Origin: an uncultured Clostridia bacterium
Lineage (GTDB): Bacteria > Bacillota > Clostridia > Peptostreptococcales > Anaerovoracaceae
Length of the DNA: 13,138 nt
Assembly (NCBI GenBank): GCA_934277495.1
Contig: CAKQUI010000060.1
Location: 1 to 13,138, forward strand
Direction: 5' to 3'
Each line of letters begins with the position of its first letter. Positions within the stretch are counted from its first letter, which is position 1. The translations under genes and the position numbers were made by a program. Below are positions 7,432 to 13,138 of this stretch, one piece after another. Under the pieces are notes generated by a model that ran no database searches, was not told the DNA's origin, and worked only from the letters and a program-made list of their open reading frames with translations.

Positions 7432-8391
7432 TTAGCTTAATGCTGCTGTTACAAGAGCCATCTTGAATACTTCCTGTGCGTTGCAGCCTCTGCTGAGATC
7501 GTTGATAGGAGCGTTGAGACCCTGAAGGATAGGTCCTATAGCTTCATATCCGCCGAGACGTGCAGCGATCTTGTATCCGATGTTTCCTGCGTTTATGTCA
7601 GGGAAAATGAATGTGTTTGCCTGTCCTGCAACATCTGAACCTGAGCACTTAACTTTAGCAACTTCAGGTGCTACTGCTGCGTCGAACTGGAGCTCTCCGT
7701 CAACTGCCAGATCAGGAGCAAGTTCCTTTACTTTCTTTGTAGCGTTCTGCATCAGAGTTACCATGTCGCCTTTGCCTGAACCGTAAGTTGAGTATGACAG
7801 CAGAGCAACTTTAGGGTCGATGCCGAATACTTTAGCTGTCTTTGCAGTTTCAACTGCGATCTCAGCCAGCTCGTCTTCATTAGGTGAGATATTGATAGCG
7901 CAGTCACCCATTGCCAGATTCTGGTCGTCTCTCAGCATGATGAAGCATGAGCTTACGATGTTGTTTTCCGGCTTTGTCTTGATCAGCTGGAGTGCAGGTC
8001 TTACTGTATCAGCTGTGGAGTAAGTAGCTCCGCCCAGGAGGCAGTCAGCTTTGCCCATCTTTACCAGCATAGTACCGAAGTAGTTTGACTTTGAAAGTGC
8101 ATCACGTACCTGTTCTTCAGTCATCTTGCCCTTTCTCAGTTCTACCATCTTAGCTACCATTGCATCGATGTCAGCATATTTTGCAGGATCAACGATCTCG
8201 CACTTTGAGATGTCGAATCCACCCTGCTGAGCAGCAGCCTTCACTTCGTCTTCTGCTCCAAGAAGGATAACATTAAGGATACCTTCTGATGTGAGCTTTG
8301 CAGCTGCATCAAGGATACGTGCATCGTTTCCTTCAGTGAAAACGATAGTGCGTGGATTTGCTTTTAACTGTTCTGTCAGTTTGTTAAACAT
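7432..8391 (-). CDS. pta: phosphate acetyltransferase (phosphotransacetylase)
   Basis: This is a cytosolic enzyme of 319 residues, the normal size of the short single-domain Pta class. It interconverts acetyl phosphate plus CoA with acetyl-CoA plus phosphate. Family motifs along the chain: 'CLLGGATYSTADTVRPAL' (117-134), 'LLSYSTYGSGKG' (197-208), 'DGELQFDAAV' (231-240), 'FPDINAGNIGYKI' (263-275) and 'GLNAPINDLSRGC' (291-303), the last two forming the CoA/phosphate site region. The start is ATG at 8391, with GAGGAAAG upstream; an in-frame ATG at 8475 would add 28 residues not typical of the family. Acetyl phosphate made by the neighbouring phosphoketolase is its substrate. The acetate kinase gene that usually accompanies pta is not in this window. 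All seven Ile codons checked near its 5' end are ATC, a sign of high expression. Confidence 0.97.
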   Translation of the reverse strand: MFNKLTEQLKANPRTIVFTEGNDARILDAAAKLTSEGILNVILLGAEDEVKAAAQQGGFDISKCEIVDPAKYADIDAMVAKMVELRKGKMTEEQVRDALSKSNYFGTMLVKMGKADCLLGGATYSTADTVRPALQLIKTKPENNIVSSCFIMLRDDQNLAMGDCAINISPNEDELAEIAVETAKTAKVFGIDPKVALLSYSTYGSGKGDMVTLMQNATKKVKELAPDLAVDGELQFDAAVAPEVAKVKCSGSDVAGQANTFIFPDINAGNIGYKIAARLGGYEAIGPILQGLNAPINDLSRGCNAQEVFKMALVTAALS

Positions 8392-8482
8392 TCTCTTTCC
8401 TCTTTTCTGTAATATTATTTTTAAAATCTCATCTAAATAGTTTTGCCCCGGAAAATTGCCATGACCTCCGGACATACCTTAT

Positions 8483-8511
8483 ATTTTATCCGTTTATTCG
8501 ACAGTTTTCAA
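8483..8511 (-). promoter_or_regulatory. promoter of pta
   Basis: On the minus strand, -35 TTGAAA (8511-8506), 17-bp spacer, -10 TAAAAT (8488-8483). The predicted start, about 8475-8477, gives a leader of about 85 nt before the chosen ATG at 8391. Confidence 0.8.
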
Positions 8512-8524
8512 GATGTTTCTGCAT

Positions 8525-8560
8525 AAAAATCACTGATATGGCATTTTTATTGCATATCAG
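8525..8560 (-). terminator. hairpin ending the SPFH / zinc-ribbon / TPM operon
   Basis: On the minus strand, CTGATATGCA pairs with TGCCATATCAG (one bulged base) around a 7-nt loop, and a U5 run follows three bases after the stem. It begins 10 nt past the TPM stop codon and precedes the pta promoter. The offset U-run makes it a weaker terminator than the other two. Confidence 0.65.
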
Positions 8561-8569
8561 ATGCCTGTA

Positions 8570-9373
8570 TCAGAATTTGCCTGATGAACCTCCGTGCACT
8601 TCTCCCGATGAGCTGGTATGGGTACTGCTGCCTTCAGGCGGTTTTCTCGGTGTGCGGTCCACATGGCGATACAGGAAATGCTCATCCCTTGCGGAAAGTT
8701 TCAGGCTGCCTTTTCTCATATAGTTTCTTGCCGCAGCTTCCCGTCTTACAGTCTTCAGCGCTGCCTTGTCCATTCCTGTAACGATGAATGCTATGATGAA
8801 TCCAATGATGATACCTGCTATTATATCTATTATCAGATGCAGGCTCCGGGGTTCTGACGGCAGATTGCTGCTGTCATACGGCTCGCCTGTGGCCGCCTGA
8901 GTCAGGAAACTGTCGCACTGATCTGCGAATTCGTCAAAAGCTGATGCGAAATCGTCTTCGCTGAGATACGGTTTTATCTGGTTGATGATGTACTCCTGCC
9001 CTGCATCTGTAAATGCTGTGATACCATATCCGTGGGTGCTTATGGCCCAGTCACGGGTATCCGTGTTTATCAGCAGGAGTATACCGTCCTTTCCATCACC
9101 ATAGCCGTAATTGTTGAGATCGAAATAGTCGTCTGCATATTCTGTAGCAGTCTTGCCGTGGAAATCATCTGTCGTATAGATGATCACCTCGCACTTCTGG
9201 TCTTCTGATATGGTTTTCAGTTTTTCATCGAGAGCTGTTCTTTCATCCTCTGTGATGCATCCTGCGCTGTCCAGACACAGCTCGTTGCCGCTCATCGCCG
9301 CAAATGCACTGACTGCTGTAGTTCCCATTACCAGCAGCAGAGTCATCATCAGTATAAGTACTTTTCTTTTCAT
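8570..9373 (-). CDS. secreted/membrane-anchored TPM-domain protein (YdjH/YgcG-like)
   Basis: The protein has 267 residues. An N-terminal signal peptide (charged MKRK, hydrophobic core 5-20, likely cut after AFA near 25) is followed by a TPM domain at about 33-157 ('EVIIYTTDD', 'GYGDGKDGILLLINTDTRDWAISTHGYG'), one membrane helix at about 178-200, a basic segment, and a Ser/Gly-rich tail ending HGGSSGKF that recalls the Gly/Ser tails of YgcG-type proteins. The TPM domain should lie outside the membrane and the basic tail inside. TPM domains have been linked to phosphatase-like or assembly roles; the exact activity here is unknown. The start is ATG at 9373, 8 nt from AGGAGG; a GTG at 9382 overlaps that site and cannot be used. 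It is the last gene of the operon, 12 nt after the zinc-ribbon gene. The TPM-SPFH-zinc-ribbon grouping matches B. subtilis ydjGHI. Confidence 0.9.
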   Translation of the reverse strand: MKRKVLILMMTLLLVMGTTAVSAFAAMSGNELCLDSAGCITEDERTALDEKLKTISEDQKCEVIIYTTDDFHGKTATEYADDYFDLNNYGYGDGKDGILLLINTDTRDWAISTHGYGITAFTDAGQEYIINQIKPYLSEDDFASAFDEFADQCDSFLTQAATGEPYDSSNLPSEPRSLHLIIDIIAGIIIGFIIAFIVTGMDKAALKTVRREAAARNYMRKGSLKLSARDEHFLYRHVDRTPRKPPEGSSTHTSSSGEVHGGSSGKF

Positions 9374-9381
9374 CTCTGCCA

Positions 9382-9387
9382 CCTCCT
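9382..9387 (-). promoter_or_regulatory. ribosome binding site fixing the TPM gene start
   Basis: AGGAGG on the minus strand overlaps the TAG stop of the zinc-ribbon gene (9388-9386) and lies 8 nt before ATG 9373. The alternative GTG at 9382 sits within this site, so the shorter frame is correct. The overlap suggests coupled translation. Confidence 0.9.
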
Positions 9388-10504
9388 ATATGAACAGATA
9401 GTCAACGATCGCTGCGACTACGCTTCCGACAACTGAGAAGATTCCTGCCAGTGCAAAGAGTTTCCTGCGGTATGCACCTTTGTCCATCGGTATGTCGCCG
9501 ACGAATTTGCCTGTCTGCCCGTTCATGGCAAATGTATATGTATTTCCCTGCCATTTCGTGTTGAGCATCCATACAGGATACAGTGCATATTTTGCCTTGC
9601 CGCTGCGCAGGTTTACATGACTGCTTTCAGTGGTAACGACGCCGAATCCCTGTACTGTCTCACGGAAAGCTTCTTCCGTGCTTCTTTTTATACGTCTGTT
9701 GGCAGCCTCTATGCTGGCCTCGGCGTCAACGTCGTATTTGTCTGCCATAAAGCCTGCAAGATATGCCGACTTGAAGTCCACTGCCTCGCTGAAATCAAAG
9801 GGCTCTATGGACTCCATGATATCGTCCGGCATCTTTTCCGAGCCATCTACCGGCACATGATCGAACATGACGCTGCCTGCACGGCGTATACTGTAGAAGT
9901 TATGCTCGACGTAGTCATATTCGCTGTCGCTCCATACCCTTGTCTTCTCTCCTTTGTAACTCACATCGGCAGATACAGCGGCGTCAAACAGCCAGAACGG
10001 AACATACACGCCTTTTATCTCGTCTATATGGTTCTCGCTTTTAAAAAGTGCCGGGACAAGCTTCTTGCTGTTCACATGTTTTTTCAGAGCAGCTTTGGCT
10101 GCTTTCTTATCGAGTTTGAATGGTATTATGTAGTCCGGTTTCAGCATTCCTGAAAGTCTGCCTTTGAGGACAACAGGGCTGCCGCAGTACGGACAGCTTA
10201 CTGCAGTGGTAGTATCGTCACAGACTATCTCACCACCGCAGGACTGACATACCATCACATTCATATCATCTGCTTCACCTTCGGCCCACTGGCCTCCGGG
10301 CATCTCATCCCAGTCCATACCTGTTTTTTCCTGCTGCTGTTTGCCGGAGGCAGCCTCGTGATCTGAATCCTCCACTTTCTGGCTTTCGAACCTGTCTATG
10401 TCGTATTCGCTGCCGCAGTACGGACACTTCAGTTTCTGTGCATCTGAATCGAAGGCCAGAGCACCTCCGCAGGCAGGGCATTTATATTCCATCGTTCCTG
10501 ACAT
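9386..10504 (-). CDS. zinc-ribbon protein with C-terminal membrane anchor (YdjG-like)
   Basis: The protein has 372 residues. Two four-cysteine zinc ribbons lie in the N-terminal third: Cys9/12 with Cys27/30 (CPACG...CPYCG) and Cys86/89 with Cys104/107 (CQSCG...CPYCG), joined by an acidic, Gln-rich linker (about 40-80). A soluble domain of unknown fold follows (about 120-340; 'YIIPFKLDK', 'GVYVPFWLFDA' and 'LYPVWMLNTKW' are its most distinctive stretches), then one hydrophobic helix at 347-371 at the very C-terminus, so most of the protein faces the cytoplasm. Such proteins are often labelled TFIIB-type zinc ribbon or replication proteins, but the membrane anchor argues against a DNA role. ATG 10504 has AAGGAG 7 nt upstream. 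It lies between the SPFH and TPM genes; in B. subtilis the like protein YdjG works with YdjH to bring the SPFH protein YdjI to the membrane. Confidence 0.88.
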   Translation of the reverse strand: MSGTMEYKCPACGGALAFDSDAQKLKCPYCGSEYDIDRFESQKVEDSDHEAASGKQQQEKTGMDWDEMPGGQWAEGEADDMNVMVCQSCGGEIVCDDTTTAVSCPYCGSPVVLKGRLSGMLKPDYIIPFKLDKKAAKAALKKHVNSKKLVPALFKSENHIDEIKGVYVPFWLFDAAVSADVSYKGEKTRVWSDSEYDYVEHNFYSIRRAGSVMFDHVPVDGSEKMPDDIMESIEPFDFSEAVDFKSAYLAGFMADKYDVDAEASIEAANRRIKRSTEEAFRETVQGFGVVTTESSHVNLRSGKAKYALYPVWMLNTKWQGNTYTFAMNGQTGKFVGDIPMDKGAYRRKLFALAGIFSVVGSVVAAIVDYLFI

Positions 10505-10545
10505 CGCTATTCTCCTTATATTGCTGTGATATATGCTGCATCTGA

Positions 10546-11877
10546 CTATACTATATCATTGTCATCAAAAATATCTCCACATTCCGGACAGAACTTAGGC
10601 GGATGCTTTGGATCTTCCGGCTGCCATCCGCACTTATCACATCTGTAAAGAGGTGCGCCTGCCGGTTTCTTTGCTCCGCACTCAGTGCAGAATTTCCCTT
10701 TGTTCACTGTACCGCAGCTGCATGTCCAGCCGTCCTGCGGCAAAGGTCTCGGACTGCCGCACTCAGGGCAGAACTTGCCTGTTGCTGTATTGCCGCACTG
10801 GCATTTCCAGCTTTCTGCTGAAGGTGTCTGCTGTGTATTTGCAGCCTGTGCACGCTGTGCCTGCTGCATTCCCTGGGCGTAAAGGTCGTTCGTATTCATT
10901 CCGCCTGACTGCGATGCCATACCCATACCCATGAATCCTGACATTGCTCCGTTTTCGTTCGAAGCTGCCATACGCATAGCATCCGCCTGAGCGCTGGCTA
11001 TGTTTCCGGCTGCCATGAGCGGATCTGTCATCATACATGCCTGCTGGAGATTCTGGATCTTTGCTTTGTCGTCTTCCGAAACTGATACAGAGTTGACGCC
11101 GAAAGAAACTATCCTGATGCCTCTCTTTTCTGCCCACTTTGCGGACAGCTCCTCATTGAGTGAATCAGCTATATCTGATGTATAAAGAGGTATCTCACCG
11201 TAATCCACGCCTTTTACAGACAGTTTCGCAAATGCAGGCTGCAGAGCGTTCAGAAGCTCTGACTTCAGCTGGCTGTCGATCCTGTCCCTTGTGTATTCCT
11301 CTTCAAGATTACCACCGCATACATTTGTGTAAAACATCATCGGATTGATTATCCTGTATGAATACTCCCCGTTGCAGCGTACGCCTATACCAAGTTTTTT
11401 ATTGAGCTCCTTGCTTATGAGGACATTGAAAGGCACCGGCGTTGCTGTGCCGTATTTGTTGCCCATTATCTCTTTCGTGTTGAAGTAGTATACACGCTGG
11501 TCTCTGCCTGTGCCGCCTCCGAACTTGAAACGCTCCCAGGCGTCTCTTGCCGCACCCTGAAGACCTTCGAGAAGGTCACCTGTGAATACCGACGGCGTCA
11601 GCTTGCTGTCATAAGTGTATACTCCAGGCTCTGCAGAGAGCTCAACTACACGCCCCTGCTCCACGATCATCATACACTGACCGTCTGCCACAAGTATACC
11701 TGATCCATCTGATATCACATTGTCTTCGCCTCGCTTGTTCGCCGACCGTCCTGAAGCACGCTTGTGTCCCTTGACTACCAGCACATCCTCATCCATCGAC
11801 TCACAGCTGAAAAAGTCTTTCCACTGATCCGCCAGCGTCCCGCCGACTGCCCCTGCTGCTGCTTTGATAAGTCCCAT
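10546..11877 (-). CDS. SPFH-domain protein with three C-terminal zinc ribbons (YdjI-like)
   Basis: The protein has 443 residues. A conserved N-terminus (MGLIKAAAGAVGGTLADQWK) leads into an SPFH (stomatin/flotillin-like) domain at about 30-270 ('GQCMMIVEQGRVVELSAEPGVYTYD', with 'GVDYGEIPLYTSDI' near 223). No transmembrane helix is seen, so membrane binding probably needs a partner. Residues 282-340 form a Met/Gln-rich linker. Three tandem zinc ribbons follow: Cys359/361/370/373, Cys386/388/397/400 and Cys413/416/430/433; the first two start with CxC, the last with CxxC. Annotated relatives are often called 'virion core protein' for historical reasons. The start is ATG at 11877, with AAGGAG six bases upstream; the longer frame to 11940 lacks this. 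It is the first gene of the operon, 41 nt before the zinc-ribbon gene. It probably forms a membrane-associated scaffold in envelope stress. Confidence 0.92.
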   Translation of the reverse strand: MGLIKAAAGAVGGTLADQWKDFFSCESMDEDVLVVKGHKRASGRSANKRGEDNVISDGSGILVADGQCMMIVEQGRVVELSAEPGVYTYDSKLTPSVFTGDLLEGLQGAARDAWERFKFGGGTGRDQRVYYFNTKEIMGNKYGTATPVPFNVLISKELNKKLGIGVRCNGEYSYRIINPMMFYTNVCGGNLEEEYTRDRIDSQLKSELLNALQPAFAKLSVKGVDYGEIPLYTSDIADSLNEELSAKWAEKRGIRIVSFGVNSVSVSEDDKAKIQNLQQACMMTDPLMAAGNIASAQADAMRMAASNENGAMSGFMGMGMASQSGGMNTNDLYAQGMQQAQRAQAANTQQTPSAESWKCQCGNTATGKFCPECGSPRPLPQDGWTCSCGTVNKGKFCTECGAKKPAGAPLYRCDKCGWQPEDPKHPPKFCPECGDIFDDNDIV

Positions 11878-12009
11878 ATCTTTCTCCTTTCGAATAATGC
11901 GTTTCACATGCCGTACCTGTGATACATAAACCCTGTGCATCTGGTACTGATCTATATAAAACGACTGTAATCTGTTTCATGAAGTATTGTCTGAATCGCC
12001 TATTTATAT

Positions 12010-12018
12010 ATTATACCA
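12010..12018 (-). promoter_or_regulatory. extended -10 promoter of the SPFH operon; holds the only strong signal in the 299-bp gap 11878-12176
   Basis: TGGTATAAT on the minus strand is a perfect extended -10 element (TGn plus TATAAT). No good -35 box lies 16-18 bp upstream, as is tolerated with this element. The predicted start near 12003 gives a leader of about 125 nt. No convincing sigma-W (ECF) promoter was found, although the B. subtilis operon uses one. Confidence 0.6.
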
Positions 12019-12053
12019 TGGTTATCTTTGTTTTTCCTCTATTATATCAGCTA

Positions 12054-12084
12054 AAGGCAGATGACCATTCAGATCATCTGCCTT
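12054..12084. terminator. hairpin after the Fn3-repeat gene, possible weak terminator
   Basis: AAGGCAGATGA and TCATCTGCCTT are perfect 11-bp arms around a 9-nt loop, 92 nt after the Fn3 gene stop and just upstream of the SPFH promoter. The T-run after the stem is poor on either strand, so termination may be inefficient. The rest of the gap shows no gene. Confidence 0.5.
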
Positions 12085-12176
12085 GATACTTTTATACGGA
12101 ATATATCATCGACTGCCTTTCCCATTTTCGATGACACCCGGTGCATGATATCACTGTTATTGCCTTTTCTTCAAAA

Positions 12177-13138
12177 TCAGCGCCATTTTGACACTGAGTA
12201 GTACCAGTCGGTACCGCCGTTTCTCAGATCATATCCGGACTTGCTCTTATCCAGTGTTACCGTCATGGTCTTCGTCGATTTCGGGCTTATCTTTCCACTG
12301 TTTATGGTTTTCGTACCTATCACTTTACCCTGGCATTTTATCTTTACCTTTACAACACAGTAATCCATTCTGTAAATATGTGTATTTATGAATCTGCATT
12401 TCACCTTGACCTTATTTCCAGAATAATATACCTTCACTGGTCTCCAGTAATGGCTGTATGCCTTGTACGATGCCGGACTGCCGGAGTATGAATAGTTCAT
12501 AACATTGGATTTTGGTGAATATGTCTTGCTGTATGAAGATGAATAATAGGTCTTGCCGCTTTCCTTCAGATATGACTTATATTTGTATTTTCTCTTGCCT
12601 GCAGTGTTTTTGGTAGTCGTATAGGACTTACCTGTAGTTGTTCCAAGCTTCTTCCATTTTTTGCCCACAAGCTGATAAATCACAGTTCCAGTGGATCCTT
12701 CTGCCTTGGTCACGGTCAGCCGCACCTTCTTGCTGCTTATTTTTGTTACAGATCCCACAGACGGTTTCAGCTTTGCTGACGTGCATGATTCCATGTCAGA
12801 CCATGGGCTCTGATATGACATGCCATTATAATGTTTTACATATGTCCTTATCCTGAATTTCGATGTACCGCTGTAAGGTATCGAGACAGACTTTGATCCG
12901 GAACGGCTGTACTGCGACTTTGCACTTACGTTATATGTCTGTTTTTTCGTACTGCCGTAATACTGCTCTATTTCATATCCGTCTATCGTTGAGGGATCGT
13001 CTGTGATCGTCCAGCTGAGATTTGCTTTTCTGACACCTGTCGTTATCTTCAGGCTGTCTATAGCTGCAAAGTCAGGATCAGGTGCCTTTGCCTCTGCATA
13101 TCCACCGAAGAATTTCAGTTTATTTCTTATCGAGCCGT
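12177..13138 (-). CDS. C-terminal part of a secreted Fn3-repeat protein (5'-truncated by window edge)
   Basis: An ATG at 12821 is internal: by hand translation the frame stays open from 12177 to the window edge, at least 320 codons. N- to C-terminal it shows one fibronectin type III repeat ('VRKANLSWTITDDPSTIDGY', 'SGTSKFRIRTYVKHYNG', 'SYQSPWSD'), a second Fn3-like repeat rich in Lys, Tyr and Ser ('SSKKVRLTVTKAEGSTGTV', 'AGKRKYKYKSYLKESGKTYY', 'SSYSKTYSPKSN'), and an unidentified beta-rich C-terminal domain ('VKVYYSGNKVKVKCRFINT', 'CQGKVIGTKTINSGKISPKS') ending ...DWYYSVSKWR. Such arrays occur in Clostridia cell-surface proteins. No LPXTG or other wall anchor closes the protein, so it is released or held non-covalently. 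Function is unknown because the N-terminal part is missing. Ile is mostly ATA here, unlike pta. Confidence 0.85.
   Translation of the reverse strand, partial: GSIRNKLKFFGGYAEAKAPDPDFAAIDSLKITTGVRKANLSWTITDDPSTIDGYEIEQYYGSTKKQTYNVSAKSQYSRSGSKSVSIPYSGTSKFRIRTYVKHYNGMSYQSPWSDMESCTSAKLKPSVGSVTKISSKKVRLTVTKAEGSTGTVIYQLVGKKWKKLGTTTGKSYTTTKNTAGKRKYKYKSYLKESGKTYYSSSYSKTYSPKSNVMNYSYSGSPASYKAYSHYWRPVKVYYSGNKVKVKCRFINTHIYRMDYCVVKVKIKCQGKVIGTKTINSGKISPKSTKTMTVTLDKSKSGYDLRNGGTDWYYSVSKWR

Noticed and set aside
8433..8467. Nine-codon leader peptide in the pta leader, beginning at an ATG just after GGAGG
   Set aside because: The Shine-Dalgarno to ATG gap is only 2 nt, and the peptide shows no regulatory codon run.
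9617..10153. 178-codon plus-strand open frame
   Set aside because: It is antisense to the zinc-ribbon gene and shows no protein-like motif.
11878..12000. Sigma-W type promoter before the SPFH gene (TGAAAC occurs twice on the minus strand)
   Set aside because: Neither TGAAAC has a CGT-type -10 box at the required 16-17 bp distance; the nearest CGT is about 10 bp away.
8570..12821. Prophage or viral origin suggested by names such as 'virion core protein' for SPFH homologs
   Set aside because: No capsid, terminase, integrase or attachment-site repeats were seen; the label is a historical annotation artefact, and the operon matches a cellular stress module.

Overview
The window looks like a chromosomal stretch from an anaerobic Clostridia-type member of the Bacillota. 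The reasons are strong AGGAGG-type ribosome binding sites before nearly every gene, sigma-A-like promoters with 17-bp spacers, a fermentative phosphoketolase and phosphotransacetylase, Gram-positive style secreted Fn3 repeats, and short rho-independent hairpins. The genus cannot be fixed from sequence reading alone. No mobile element, CRISPR array, tRNA or rRNA was seen.

Layout. (1) Positions 1-3334, minus strand: a TetR-family repressor gene with a TTG start, followed by two half-size ABC transporters (permease plus ATPase) whose genes are 4 nt apart. The second is cut by the window edge. Palindromes built on GTTA/TAAC half-sites lie on the TetR promoter, and a related one lies before the first ABC gene, which suggests a self-regulated transporter operon. 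(2) Positions 3442-4824, plus strand: a single-gene unit with its own promoter and terminator, coding for a Rh-type (not Amt-type) ammonia channel. (3) Positions 4787-8511, minus strand: phosphoketolase (xfp) and phosphotransacetylase (pta), adjacent but each with its own promoter. A terminator separates them. Together they convert sugar phosphates to acetyl phosphate and exchange acetyl phosphate with acetyl-CoA. (4) Positions 8525-12018, minus strand: a three-gene operon coding for an SPFH-domain protein with three C-terminal zinc ribbons, a zinc-ribbon protein with a C-terminal membrane anchor, and a secreted/membrane TPM-domain protein. This set matches the ydjI, ydjG and ydjH partners of the Bacillus subtilis PspA-type envelope-stress operon, but in a different order and with no PspA gene in view. 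It is the most interesting system in the window. (5) Positions 12054-13138, minus strand: the 3' end of a large Fn3-repeat protein, with an unidentified C-terminal beta-rich domain, open at the right edge of the window.

Five CDS starts were placed downstream of the longest open frame, or on a non-ATG codon, because of the ribosome binding sites (TetR, xfp, pta, TPM, SPFH). Ile codon choice differs sharply between genes (ATC in pta, ATA in the Fn3 gene), consistent with high expression of the central-metabolism genes.
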